Notes under the pieces: generated by a model | The model's database searches: none | Told to the model about the DNA's origin: nothing | Seen by the model: the letters and a program-made list of their open reading frames with translations, nothing else | Shown: in pieces, positions 1-10,703 of the stretch | Position numbering within the stretch: the first letter of the stretch is position 1 | Layout: each line of letters opens with the position of its first letter | Assembly: GCF_905147365.1 (NCBI RefSeq) | Contig: NC_056413.1 | Span: 1,628,501-1,692,500 of the forward strand | Source: Aricia agestis | Taxonomy: Eukaryota > Arthropoda > Insecta > Lepidoptera > Lycaenidae | Direction: 5' to 3' | Length of the DNA: 64,000 nt | Made by a program: the position numbers and the translations under genes

Positions 1-1320
1 TTGACATCTCACTAAAAACGGAAATAAACATTTTTAGAAGTGAGAAGGTTATAGATATGAAAATAATACTTTTGCTTTTTATGATGTGGAAAGAAACAGA
101 TAAGAAATAAGTTTTCAATAAACCTTATAATTACCTACTTTTAATCATAGTAACCTCTCACATGAAACAATTATAGGGTTTTTTACAACAAAATTAGAAA
201 CAAATCCAGCCAGAACGACATTTAGTCTCCTGTTTTTCATAATAAATTCAAGTACTCCAACTACGCCGAAGGAATTTCTTATTCGGAAATACTTGTATCG
301 GTATCCCTTACTTTGAATAAAATAACCTTCGAATATAAATGATCTCTGCAAAATGCCTAATTTGAATATGGAATTATTCTTTTTCTCATTCGGATTCTCT
401 TAAAATTCTGTTCTAATTTCGATTTTATAATTTCTGGCTTTTGTTTTAAATCCCAAGTTTTTTATTTCTCTTAATTATTTCAGCTAAGGCTGAAAATTAT
501 TAGATTTACGATATTTTTTAAGCTGTTTCATAGCTTTTTTCGCGTGCTTTGGGCAACCGAATCAAGAAATTCCGTAACGAAAATAAACTTAACACTTCCC
601 ACTGTGTCCGGCACAGCGAAGCGGCGTTGCTGTGCATCGTCTAACGTTGCTTCAGTTTGGCAAACTTCGGCAAGGTGTTTTTGTGTGCGTGTGACTAGAC
701 GTATGCGAATTATGATTGCATAAGTTGTCAAAAAATGCTGTTGAATAGCGTTACCGCGGCAGTCTCCGAGTGCCACACGTATTTTCTTGTATAAAGATGT
801 TTGAATTTAAATCTCTTTATTGTGAGAGCGTCAACTAGTTAAGCACAATATTTGCCCTTTAGACAACCCTCTCGTCTAAATTTAAACCGCCAAAACTGAA
901 AATAGACATCAACGATAATTTACGAAACAGTTATATCATACGATGGTACATTGTCAATAAACCGCTTTATTAGTTATGCTGTTCGTGCTTAGCTAAAACA
1001 ATTAGAGTTATTGGCTAGCAGCCATGTACATTGTACAGTCACTAAACGACATTCTAACGTTATTGTTATAGTAATAAAGTTCAAAATTGCTACACCGCGG
1101 GTACAGAGAATGTACACTTGGTAAATGGCCAAGATAGTGGGAAAGCTGACGTATCTTATAATTAACATTGTGCAGCGGTTTCTTTGTAATAATTTCCAGT
1201 TTGTACCTTTTTCGCTGGAACGCTCAAAATGAAAAGTTAAAAGAAAATCAATTTTGTTAATTGGAAACACGGTAAATTGGTTACGTCTTAGTTCGATCTC
1301 ACCAACTATGAAAAGCATTT
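1..1320. other. AT-rich stretch without a recognisable gene
   Basis: Only short chance reading frames are present. The segment around 735-775 (containing TACCGCGGCAGTCTCCG) resembles 2886-2908 (TACCGTGGCGGTCTCCG), so a dispersed repeat fragment probably lies here. I see no promoter, splice pattern or conserved protein motif. Confidence 0.5.
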
Positions 1321-1708
1321 CTTTTTTTTTTAATGAAATAAGGGGGCAAACGAGCAAACGGGTCACCTGATGGAAAGCAACTTCCGTCGCCCATGGACAC
1401 TAGCAGCATCAGAAGAGCTGCAGGTGCGTTGCCGGCCTTTTAAGAGGGAATAGGGTAGGGCCATCCCTACCCTCCCCTATAATTACCCTATTCCCTCTTA
1501 AAAGGCCGGCAACGCACCTGCAGCTCTTCCCATGAAGGGGAGGGAATAGGGGAGGGTAGAGAAGGGAATAGGGTAGGGGATCGGGCCTACGGTAAACTCA
1601 CTCGGCGAAACAAAGCGCAAGCGCTGTTTCACGCCGGTTTTCTGTGAGAACGTGGTATTTCTCCGGTCGAGCCGGCCCATTCGTGCCGAAGCATGGCTCT
1701 CCCACGTA
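1321..1708 (-). mobile_element. SINE-A copy 1, with internal fold-back
   Basis: Minus-strand copy of the commonest short interspersed family here. In element orientation it begins TACGTGGGAGAGCC, runs through a GC-rich head and a variable CCCTA/CCCTT tract, and ends in a LINE-like 3' end (CCATCAGGTGACC ... CCCCCTTATTTCATT) followed by A. The A tail appears as the T run at 1321-1332. This copy is abnormal: a 45 bp piece (1413-1457) recurs inverted at 1484-1528 with a 26 bp loop. No protein is encoded. Confidence 0.8.
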
Positions 1709-2015
1709 TAAATTTAGTGCGAACTATTTCTGAATAAACATAACTTTCATCAAAGACGTCGAAACTTTCAAACTGGTTTTTCAATTCAGGTGTATAAGAG
1801 CCGACAACCGTTGTACGTTTTAGGTCAACTGCTTAATGGCTTTGTTTTGTATAAAATGGTGTTGCTATTATCTGGCGGGCTTGTTCCATGGACCTGATGG
1901 ATTTCCATTTCCCTTTCCAAGAAACGGCAGAAATGGGTCCACTGAGTATGAATTAAGGAAGATACAAGCTCGGTGAAAGTACGTAGTGCATTCAAGAATA
2001 CGCTTATTTCCAACA

Positions 2016-2361
2016 TGAACGCCTCCATGGTCCAGTGGTTAAGAGCGTGGCTCTTGACTCGGAGGTTGTGGGTTCGATCCCCTTGTTGGAAACATGTTAT
2101 TTCCAAGTTTGATTAGGACAATGCAGGCTGATCACCTGATTGTCTGACAAGTAAGATGATCCATGCGTTGGATGGGCATGTAAAAAGTCGGTCCTGCGCC
2201 TGATCTCTCTTCCGTCCCACTTGGTTATGAGAGTGAAGGAATAGAGAGTGCTCTTGTGTATTGCGCACACACTTGGGCACTATAAAATTACTCCTGCGTA
2301 CCTGGTCTGGTTCCAATGAAACCGGCCACCGTCAGCAAAACCGGTGTGGGGGGTATTATTA
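2016..2361 (+). mobile_element. SINE-B copy 1, tRNA-derived SINE with perfect target duplication
   Basis: A tRNA-like head (from about 2021) is followed by a unique body and a short (ATT)n tail. The 12 bp direct repeat TTATTTCCAACA flanks it at 2004-2015 and 2362-2373, showing target-primed retrotransposition by a partner LINE. Three other copies lie on the minus strand near 34112, 38215 and 55845. This one is full length and has the clearest boundaries. Confidence 0.88.
2028..2081 (+). promoter_or_regulatory. Internal RNA polymerase III promoter (A and B boxes) of SINE-B
   Basis: The A box TGGTCCAGTGG (2028-2038) matches the tRNA consensus TRGYNNANNNG. The B box GGTTCGATCCC (2071-2081) matches GGTTCGANTCC at nearly every base. 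The spacing is that of a tRNA gene. Followed by a non-tRNA body and a microsatellite tail, this marks a SINE promoter, not a functional tRNA gene. Confidence 0.82.
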
Positions 2362-2474
2362 TTATTTCCAACAGTTTTATTTTTATTTTTACCTGCTATT
2401 TTGTTGGACGTATTTAGGAATTTAGGTTCTATAATAGTTCCTCTGACCGAGCAGCTTGAGCACTTTAATGTATT

Positions 2475-2636
2475 CATACTTACTATAATATTATGATAAA
2501 CGTGAAAGTAGAATATGTCTGTCTGTATGTCTGTTACTTCGTCACGCTCAAACCGCTGAACTGATTTTGCTGAAATTCGATGTGATGATACTTTGAGTCC
2601 CGAGAAAGGACAATGCCTACATCTAGATGTATGCGT
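2475..2636 (+). mobile_element. Helitron-C fragment (non-autonomous)
   Basis: Starts near CTATAATATTATGATAAACG and contains the family landmarks GTCTGTCTGTATG, CTTCGTCACGC.CAAACCGCTGAAC and CTTTGAGTCCCGAGAAAGGA. It is shorter than the copies at 28651 and 41927, which end in a CTAG-type terminus. Diverged and without coding capacity. Confidence 0.6.
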
Positions 2637-3395
2637 GTAGACTAGCTGCTCATGTATTGTAAGATAATTGTTAATACGTAAGTAAAGTTAGTTCCAATAA
2701 TTAATTATAGATGGCGTTGTTTGTCAGTTACATCACGCTAGTGGTTATATTTAGTTCCCGAAACGGTGGTAGGCACCTTAGTAACGACGATCGGAAATTT
2801 GTTGTAAAAAAATTACTCTGAATAAAATCTATTTTGATTTTGGTTTGATATGATGCTATGCTATTCCATATTTTGGCATTGTTTTACCGTGGCGGTCTCC
2901 GGGTGCCATTTTATTTATTTAAGGCACTAAACGATATGTCACTATATCTCATACATTAATTAAAAGCTCTAAAATAATGATTTACCACTGTGCACAACAA
3001 CAGCCATTATCAAAGAGAATATGCACACGAGGTAGTTTACGAACGTCTTCCGAAATCCCCTTTTCAGGTGCAGCTTACCGAACTTTCTCGGCAGAATAAC
3101 AGGGGATTTGTCTGCACGTAGTACTTCTTAGATTTGAGCTTTTGTTCTAAAATTACGGGTGAAAGTCTATTTTGAAAGCTTAGGTGTCTGTTCAAATTTG
3201 CATCACTGTGGTCGAGCATTTAAACTATTTGAAGTATTATTATTTGGTGCTGCCCTTTATTGCACATAAATAAAAAGCACGTAATTTGTAATTAGTTTAC
3301 GATGTGCATTTATTGTGGTTTATGTAATTTTTAATTTAAAATATGGACAATAATTACCTATGCGTTGTCTGAAATAAACAATTTGAATTTGAATT
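2637..3395. other. Intergenic stretch, no gene seen
   Basis: AT-rich. Apart from the short segment near 2886-2908 shared with 735-775, I see no coding, RNA or repeat structure I can support. Confidence 0.4.
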
Positions 3396-3398
3396 TAA

Positions 3399-3584
3399 GG
3401 CTGCGTTTTCACCAGAGCTGAGCGGAGGTGTGTAGCGAGGAATGTGTTTTTGCGAACCAATAGCATCGCTCGCGCCGCGCTGAGCGATGTCATGGCAAAG
3501 TCATGTCAATGAAGCGATTCTATTGGTTTTAAAAAACACATTCCTCGCAACACAGCTCCGCTCAGCTCTGGTGGAAAGGCAGCC
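3399..3584. mobile_element. TIR MITE with TAA target duplication
   Basis: Terminal inverted repeats of about 55 bp start GGCTGCGTTTTCACCAGAGC and end in the near-complement GCTCTGGTGGAAAGGCAGCC. TAA flanks both sides (3396-3398, 3585-3587). A three-base TWA duplication and this size suit a non-autonomous PIF/Harbinger-type element. No ORF. Confidence 0.8.
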
Positions 3585-3587
3585 TAA

Positions 3588-4640
3588 AATTCAATGGAAG
3601 GTGCCATAGTTTTGGAATTACGTCTTATACTACATTTTTGAGATTCAGATCCTTAAATTATTATTATCAAAAACATAATAACATGTCAAAATTGTTGATT
3701 GAGTTGTGGAGACCGCCAACAAAATTTCGAACAATACTCTACAAAGCTTAAACCATCTGCTGAAAAACTGTTATTACCTCCAATAATGTTTTCTTTCACT
3801 ATGAACGTCCGCCGCCGTATGTTTTTCCCAAAGTTCGATAGACACTCAATTATTTCCAATGCCCATGTACTCCAGCATGTTGGAGTTAAAAACTTTTATT
3901 TTACATCCATTTTTATGGACATTCGAGCTTCAAACTGAACTGCACGAAGCGTTTTCATTTAACAAAATTATGTCAACGATCGCAATTGAAACGAAGTTGA
4001 AATATACCCATTTGGCTGTTCGCAATTTAAAAAAATATCGGATGATGTAAAAATGTCTACGTGATTTTTAGTGCGACGTGCACTTGATTTTGCTCAATTT
4101 ACTGAATTATTACACAACTCTATAAGCAGAAAAAAGCTGCAAATAAATCACTTTTGGTGTTTATAAGAGAAGCAGATATTTCTAAAAAATCTCATCATAG
4201 CCCGAATTACGTCTTTTACATTTGTTATTTTTGTGCCTTTAGAAAAGTAATTTGGTGACCACGGTTCTCTTGTGTGTAACTAAATTTATAAATGCAAAAT
4301 TAATTTCATTACGAAAGTAATTTTTCTTGGTCTCGGCAAACGTAATCTCGAAACGGCGTCACAAGGACGTGGGCGGAGTTTCAAGTTTAATGAATACGCC
4401 ACCAAAAATTAAAACACAATTATGGAAGTACAATTAATTTTAATAATAATAAATTGGATGACATAAATTACAAAACTTCCTGATCATTCTGAATAAGTTA
4501 CAAAGTTAATGCGAACAACATAATCAATCGAATAATGTTATTATCAAACTGTCTCGGGATTCTAATTTGAATTTCATTATAACAAATCTGTTAATTATAC
4601 GAATGAATTTTTTTTGTTAGTCTCGTTAAAACTCGAGAGC
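3588..4640. other. AT-rich stretch, no gene seen
   Basis: Short overlapping reading frames at 3699-4050 have no recognisable domain and the base composition of the background. I treat them as chance. Confidence 0.4.
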
Positions 4641-4647
4641 GGAACCG

Positions 4648-4690
4648 ATTTGGCTAACTTTAGTCTAGTCAAGACTAAAGTTAGCCAAAT
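4648..4690. repeat. Perfect 19 bp inverted repeat (hairpin)
   Basis: The arm ATTTGGCTAACTTTAGTCT (4648-4666) is exactly complementary to 4672-4690 across a 5-base loop. No target duplication or larger element is visible. It may be a collapsed MITE. Confidence 0.85.
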
Positions 4691-5286
4691 TGGGTCGGCT
4701 TGAAATATTTATGGAAGGCCAGGGAGGTTTGTACGATGAGAAAATATTATGTTAGAGGGAAGTGATACGAAGTTGTTTGTTATTTTAATAATAAATTACG
4801 ATGTCTAAAAATGTAATTTACTAAAAGCGTTTACAATACATCAAAGTTATTTCATATTTAAGCAATTTTCAATAAATCTGTTTTTTTTTTTCATTGTATT
4901 GAAAAAATCTCACAATTGGAACACTTATAAAAACAGAAAACGGCAACACAAGTCGCCTTCGAAATTCTAAGCGAGAGCGAAAGCGTTCAGCTTTCAATGG
5001 AGACGATCATTTTCATATATTCATCAAGAGGCTTTGACCTTTTACAATTGTTTTAAGCGACTTCAATTTATATTCCAAAGACATACGCTTCATTTTCCTT
5101 TGTCCTAAATATTCGTGACACGTAAAGCGAAATTCCTTGTAGCATCGCTGGTACCTTACACCTTAATGCAAACATTTCTCATGCCTTACATGTAAGATAT
5201 TTCGTCTTAACTAGCTAATGTCAGATACTAAGCCGCAGAGTAGTTTCACATGTACAAGCACTTACAGAAGTGCCAAGTATTATGGG
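4691..5286. other. AT-rich stretch, no gene seen
   Basis: No coding or repeat structure that I can support. Confidence 0.4.
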
Positions 5287-5640
5287 ATTGAAATCTATAT
5301 CTTAATATATATATTTCTTGTGTGCGTGTGTATGTGACTGAACTCCTCCTAAACGACTGGACCAATTTTGATGAAATGTTTTGTGTGTGTTCGTGGAGAT
5401 TCGAGAATGGTTTAGATTTACAGTTTGGTCTACTGGAAAATGTTTTTTCAATTAATTTCTTATTTATAAGGAGTTGTTGATTTTGGAATGTTTTACATTA
5501 GATCCGGCGGACGGCGCTATCATCGCATTCAATATTATTCTATTTCAATTTTAGTTTGTCCTGACAGATGGTGCTACGATTAATTTGAAAAAAATTTTGT
5601 TATTCAATTCATGTGCTGATTAAAATATTAAATAAATAAC
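5287..5640 (+). mobile_element. Helitron-like repeat fragment
   Basis: Starts TATCTTAATATATATATTTC, then TGACTGAACTCCTCC.AAACG.CTGGACCAATTTTGATGAAAT, the wording typical of lepidopteran Helitron left ends, and continues to a segment with ATCCGGCGGACGGCGC. No clear CTAG end. Classification is by pattern memory only. Confidence 0.45.
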
Positions 5641-6147
5641 ACATAGGCTACAATTTTAACCGACTTTCAAAATGGGGGAGGTGTTATGTTCGTTTTCTTA
5701 TATTCAACGATTACTCCGCCGTTTGTTAACCGATTTTCAAATTTTTTCTTTTGGTATATAGGGTATCATCCCAATTTGGTATTATATTCACAAAAGTGGT
5801 GATCTGATGAAGGATCCATAAGTAATCGAGGGAACTCCTCAAAACTTATAGGGAAACATATGGTGACTTCGGTTTCGTGAGAAGTATTCTAAGCATATGC
5901 TACCAACAAGTAATATTTTGCACCGAGATATACCTGGTATACCGTGGTTCGGAAGGTGCTGAGAGAATTCCTGATTCTTTATAGATACAAGTTTGGGAGT
6001 TTCGGCGTTGTTTTAAGAACAGAAAGCATATGCTACTATGCAAATTACATTCATCATCATCATCATCATCATCATCACTACCATATTATACCATTTCATA
6101 GTCTTTTAGATCGAGACTCGAGTTTGTCAAGCGATAATTAAAAAAAA
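5638..6147 (+). repeat. Composite repeat block, copy 1
   Basis: Begins AACACATAGGCTAC, passes AACCGACTTTCAAAATGGGG, a (CAT)n microsatellite (6051-6077) and ends GCGATAATTAAAAAAAATC. The same block lies inverted at 20640-21136, and in both places Helitron-B is next to it. A 65-codon frame at 5944-6141 has an equally intact counterpart on the minus strand at 20655-20858; it reads through the CAT tract as a histidine run and has no known domain, so I do not call it a gene. Confidence 0.75.
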
Positions 6148-6439
6148 TCTATATCTACCTAATATTATAAACCTGAAGAGTATGTTTGCTTGAACGCGTC
6201 AATCTCAGAAACTACAGGTCCGATTTAAAAACTTATCTCAGTGTTAGATAGATCATTTATCGAGTAAGACTCATCATTTATCGAGAAGGTTATATTATAT
6301 TATTACTCTAAGACTAATACGACAGAAGAAACTCAGGAAAATGTGGGAAAAACGGGGGAAATATTTTTTATGGGAAAATGTACCTACGGATTCTGTAAAA
6401 TTTCTAATTTACGCGGGCGAAGCCGCGCGGGACATCTAG
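6148..6439 (+). mobile_element. Helitron-B copy 1 (non-autonomous)
   Basis: 5' TC at 6148 and 3' CTAG at 6436-6439. Just before the 3' end is the GC hairpin CGCGGGCGAAGCCGCGCG. These are Helitron hallmarks. The inverted relative is 20127-20403. No transposase is encoded. Confidence 0.7.
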
Positions 6440-6453
6440 TATTATATAAAATA

Positions 6454-6597
6454 CTAGCTGTCCCGGTGAACTTCGTGTCACTTAAAAATCTTCCCTGGAC
6501 TTCTACGAATATTTTAAGACTAAAATTAGCCCAATTTCAGCCGTTCTCGAGTTTTGCGCTTAGCAACACATTCAGCGACTCATTTTTATATTATAGA
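6454..6597 (-). mobile_element. Helitron-D copy 1 (non-autonomous)
   Basis: On the plus strand it reads CTAGCTGTCCCGGTGAACTTC ... CATTTTTATATTATAGATA, so the minus strand runs from a TATA-rich left end to a CTAG right end. A second copy lies at 32206-32356. It abuts Helitron-A head to head at about 6595. Confidence 0.6.
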
Positions 6598-6824
6598 TAT
6601 ATAAAACTCAAAGGTGACTGACTGATTGACATAGTGATCTATCAACGCACAGCCCAAACCACTGGACGGATCGGGCTGAAATTTGGTATGCAGGTAGATG
6701 TTATGACGTAGGCATCCGCTAAGAAAGGATTTTGATAAATTCCAACCCCCAAGGGGTTCAAATAGGGGATGAAAGTTTGTATATAATAATACTTCTTAAC
6801 ACGAGCGATGCCGCGGGCAAAAGC
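6595..6824 (+). mobile_element. Helitron-A copy 1 (non-autonomous)
   Basis: Contains AAACTCAAAGGTGACTG, ATCTATCAACGCACAGCCC, CGGATCGGGCTGAAATTTGG and the right end GCCGCGGGCAAAAGCT with its GC palindrome. Four copies of the family are in the window (also 7376, 12813, 19151). The left end overlaps the left end of Helitron-D. Confidence 0.7.
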
Positions 6825-7020
6825 TCGTACATCATATTATTATATCACAGAATATACATATAATTTAAATTCCGTTTTTTGACTGCTTGGTTTTTAAATG
6901 TGCGTTATGGTTAGGGTTTCCAAGCGTCCGGATAAAGCCGGATACCTGCCGGCCAAAATTACAGAGAGTCCGGCTTTTGCAGAGCCTCGCATCTTTACTT
7001 ATATTTGAAAACCCTACTTG

Positions 7021-7077
7021 TATCACATTTTATTCGTGTTTTATCGAATACTGAGCAAAGCTCGGTCAAATAGCTAG
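7021..7077 (+). mobile_element. Helitron-E 3'-end fragment
   Basis: Carries the family right end: CACATTTTATTCGTGTTTTATCGAATAC, then the hairpin GAGCAAAGCTC and AAATAGCTAG. Longer copies are at 48722 and 61046. Confidence 0.6.
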
Positions 7078-7375
7078 TATTAAATAATATGAACAATATA
7101 CTTTGCTTATGCATTTCGTCGCTCACGAAAAATTCAGCATTTACCAACCTGCTGGTGACTGTACCTGAAATAAAATGCCGCTCATCTGTTTGTGACTGTA
7201 CTCGAAATAAATTGGTGTGCAGACTGTGGCTCACTCTGGTGCTGTGACTAACTGAGTCAGTTATTTAAACGTATCTTCCACTTACGCTACTTGTGAGGGA
7301 ACCCAATTGGAGTCAGGGTAAATTCATTCAATTGGAACGGAACTAAAAGTTTGTTGTCCTAAATATGTAGGTACT

Positions 7376-7611
7376 ACGAGCTTTTGCCCGCGGCTTCGCT
7401 CGCGTTAAGAAGTATTATTATATACAAACTTTCATCCCCTATTTGAACCCCTTGGGGTTGAAATTTATCAAAATCCTTTCTTAGCGGATGCCTACGTTTT
7501 AACATCTACCTGCATGCCAAATTTCAGCCCGATCCGTCCTATGTTTTGGGCTGTGCATTGATAGATCACTATGTCAATCAGTCAGCCACTTTTGAGTTTT
7601 ATATATATAGA
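7376..7611 (-). mobile_element. Helitron-A copy 2 (non-autonomous)
   Basis: Reverse complement of copy 1, from GAGCTTTTGCCCGCGGC to TTTTATATATATAGA. It is nearly colinear with the other three copies. No ORF. Confidence 0.72.
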
Positions 7612-7849
7612 TAATAGGGGTTCACTGGCTCTCAAAACTTTTTGGCAGTTATAGGCCATTTTACACCATAATATGCCAAATCAAAGTTTTGGGAGCATAA
7701 GCAGACAAGCCTATCTTAATTACTAGTGACGAAGGTAAGGGTTCACTGGCTCTTAGATTATAATACGTAATTAGTTATTAGATCGATATGTATCTGGTTT
7801 TTGACAAGGGTTTCTCTATTAACAGCGTCGTACCTAAGTTACTTCAGTT

Positions 7850-8178
7850 GTTAGGGCCGGGCCACAATACTGCGTTGCAGGGTCACATCGTAAAAATCTA
7901 CGACGCTGCAGAACGCATCGTAGAAATTTCTGATTCGTCATGTGACAGCGCATAATATTTGTCCGAAATCCGAATAGAGATGATTCGTTTTCTGTATTCG
8001 GACATTCGAATAAGTATATAGGATAACAGAACGAATTCCGCACGTACGTCTCAAGTGCAAGCCGGCGCGGTCATGAGTCAAGAAAAGCGAACGTTTGCGC
8101 TAATCTCACGAAATTCCAAATCGAAATTCCACATTAGGAAATCGAATACGGAAAACGTGCGTATGCGGCCAGCCTAAG
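7850..8178. mobile_element. Possible degenerate MITE
   Basis: The left edge TTAGGGCCGGGCCACA and the right edge GCGGCCAGCCTAA are imperfect complements, and the interior is richer in CpG (TCGTAAAAATCTACGACG) than its surroundings. The boundary match is weak. Confidence 0.35.
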
Positions 8179-8179
8179 T

Positions 8180-8985
8180 AATGAATCTAAAACGTTACAT
8201 ATACATTTTATTCACTCAATTCAATACATATTTACATAGATGAACATATAGATCTGTATCCGATAGATGAAAAATAGATCCCGCAATGTAGATCCCAAGG
8301 GTCACTCGTAAGAATTTGTATCGATGCCGCGTATCGGTCGTATTGAACAAACATTTGAATACAAACCAACTGTTTTGGTTCACGGGAACATTCCCGTTCG
8401 AATTTCAAACAATTTAAGCGTTTCATTTTGTTTTTTTATTCTAGTCATCACTTTTTGCATCAGCATTACTATTTTCAGTGCCTGCAGTATATCAAACACT
8501 TGTTTTGCCGATTTTGATCGTGTTTATTTTGATTAAAAACTGACATGATCATCTAGGTCTTTTTGGACATAGTTTTTCATTCAATGCTGGATTTTCTTAA
8601 CTTTCTTAATTTATAGTTATGACTGCAGTATCATACCCTTACATTCTATCTTATGTTCCAAAAATTTCTTGGTATTAAACTTAAAATGTTCCTAAGTTAA
8701 GTGTAAGCCTAAATCTAAGGGTGTATTGTGTTTTTTGTGTTTTGTAGGCCAAAACTATAAAGTTTAGTATCTCGTAAAAAGTTTGCGGCCCTCGTGATCC
8801 GCGTCTATCAAAACAACCTTATAAAAATAACACGTGCCCAAATAAAAGTTGTCTGTGTGTATTTTTAAGATTCCACCCCCAGATGGGATTCCCTTTGTGC
8901 GTCGGAAACGGATTATGTCTACGTCCTCGCAAAGTAAATGTAGTTTTGTTAATGTGTATTGTTTATTTTTTTAAATATATATGTC
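8180..8985. other. AT-rich stretch, no gene seen
   Basis: Short frames at 8232-8536 lie on both strands with no motif. Nothing else is supported. Confidence 0.4.
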
Positions 8986-8986
8986 G

Positions 8987-9118
8987 TAGGATGATTTGAT
9001 AAATCCGTGTTTTCGCGAAATCCCTAGAATTTTCGCGAAAATTCGATTTATCAAATCATCCTACGACATCGTAGGATGATTTGATAAACCGAATTTTCGC
9101 GAAAATTCTAGGGACATA
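8987..9118. repeat. Three-arm fold-back repeat
   Basis: GTCGTAGGATGATTTGATAA occurs from about 8990, its complement ends near 9067, and the forward form returns directly afterwards (9069-9088). Between them lie TTTTCGCGAAAATT-type palindromes. It looks like a small TIR element followed by a partial second copy sharing the central ACGACAT. Confidence 0.75.
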
Positions 9119-9654
9119 TATACATAATATTTTGAATGACTGCGCTGATCTCGAACGGCTGAACCGATTTCGCTAATTCTTTTTTTAATGTTTGTCAAAG
9201 AAAGGTCGATACGTAGAGAAAAAAATAACCTGGAGAAAACTTTATTATAATTCCTGAATAAGAATGATGTCACGACTCATGTCTCATAATGCTTGTGAGT
9301 TGTGACAATAAAAACTTCATAGACATATGACGGGAACACGTCCGCCGGGTCAAAAAGCGTTAGTGAATTAATGTTAATTATAATATAATTATAACTATTA
9401 GCGCTTTTCAATATTGAGTCTGGTTTAAAGATACCATTTGCGTTAAATTGAGTTCCATTGATTTTCCAATATATTGTGTCTCCTCGTGTGCAAAATGCGG
9501 TTTCGTCGCCCAGTGAAATTTAATAATACATACTTACGTTTAATAATACACGTACTACGCTGAACATAATTAAAAACTTTTCCGTATTTGCACGTGAAAA
9601 TAAATCAGTGAATTATTTTCTGGTTCCAAGCTGCAATGTTCCCGAAACCAATGC

Positions 9655-10086
9655 TTTTTAGGGTGCCGTACCTAAAGGGTTTTTACCCTTTTTTATTAAA
9701 ACGGGACCCTATAACTGAGACTTCGATGTCTGTCCGTCTGTCTGTCCGTCTAGGTCTCTCTGTCTGTCTGTCTGTCTGTCTCCAGGCTGTAACTCAATAA
9801 CTGCTATAGCTAGACTTCTGAAATTTTCACAGATTGTGAATTTCTATTGCCGCTATAACAACAAATACTAAAAACAAAAAAAGAATTACTTGAATCGGAC
9901 TTGTAGTTCCGGAGATATACAAACACAAACATAAAAATATACATACATACACTTTTGTAATTTGGAACACTTGTTCAGACACTAAAATAGAGTAATATAT
10001 TATATAAACTGGACAGTTCTGGAAATATTACTCGTACATACATACGCGTCGAATTGATAACGACCATTTTTTGAAGTCGGTTAAAA
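9655..10086 (+). repeat. Dispersed repeat beginning GGGTGCCGTACC, copy 1
   Basis: Carries GGTGCCGTACCTAAAGGG, AAACGGGACCCTATAACTGAG, a GTCTGTCTGTC tract and GCTGTAACTCAATAACTG. The segment ends in TTTTTTGAAGTCGGTTAAAA, an end also seen near 14940. A related copy lies reversed at 57523-57953. It is a non-coding interspersed repeat of uncertain class. Confidence 0.55.
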
Positions 10087-10141
10087 ATATTTATTTCTGC
10101 GTGATAAACGAATACTTGCAATGGAGTAGCGGAGACATCAC

Positions 10142-10301
10142 TAGGGCTGATATAAATAGACAGTATTTAAGATGCGACCCGGCCTTAAGACACGGTTTGG
10201 CTCTGTGATTGGTCCAAATTTTGACAGCCAACCAATCACAGAGCCTGACCGTGTCGTTAGACCGAGATGCATCTTGAGTACTGACTATTTATACCGGCCT
10301 A
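10142..10301. mobile_element. TIR MITE with TA duplication
   Basis: Long imperfect inverted repeats (TAGGGCTGATATAAATAGAC against the complement of ACTATTTATACCGGCCTA), continuing through GGCTCTGTGATTGGT so that most of the 160 bp folds back. TA flanks it. Non-coding. Confidence 0.75.
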
Positions 10302-10556
10302 AATGTGCTAAACTGCTAAAGAGTTTCGCTATGCAAGTTTCAGTGCAATATGTTCAGTCGTTTTAGCTATCAATAAAATCTCAGCGCGTTTTATTATTAA
10401 GGTCAAGCTTACACTTTTAGGAGACCATCATAAAAGTTTATGTTTTTATTCCGGGCACGCCATGAATCGTCCTTTTACGGCTCATTTGATCGTTTCTGTG
10501 TAAGAAGCGTTATGATTTTAGATGTGACTTCGAAGTTATAACTATAACAGTACCTA

Positions 10557-10689
10557 TAGTCCGTCAAGAAATTGAAGAAATTAAAAAGTGGCAACATCGT
10601 AGTGTCATCCCTTTTTTCTTAATTTGATTTGAAAGGGATGACAATACGATGTTGCCACTTTTTAATTTCTTCACTTTCTTGACAGACTG
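10557..10689. mobile_element. TIR MITE, mariner-type ends
   Basis: The arms start TAGTCCGTCAAGAAATTGAA and end TTTCTTGACAGACTG, with an internal pair GTGGCAACATCGTA / TACGATGTTGCCAC. TA duplications at 10555-10556 and 10690-10691 fit the Tc1/mariner class. The whole 133 bp can form one long hairpin. Confidence 0.8.
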
Positions 10690-10703
10690 TACTTAACATT
10701 TTA

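Noticed and set aside
2021..2095. Functional tRNA gene on the plus strand
   Set aside because: It is the head of SINE-B: no closing acceptor stem, a SINE body follows, and a 12 bp duplication flanks the whole unit.
6051..6077. Polyhistidine-coding exon
   Set aside because: It is the CAT microsatellite of a dispersed repeat block, present again inverted at 20716.
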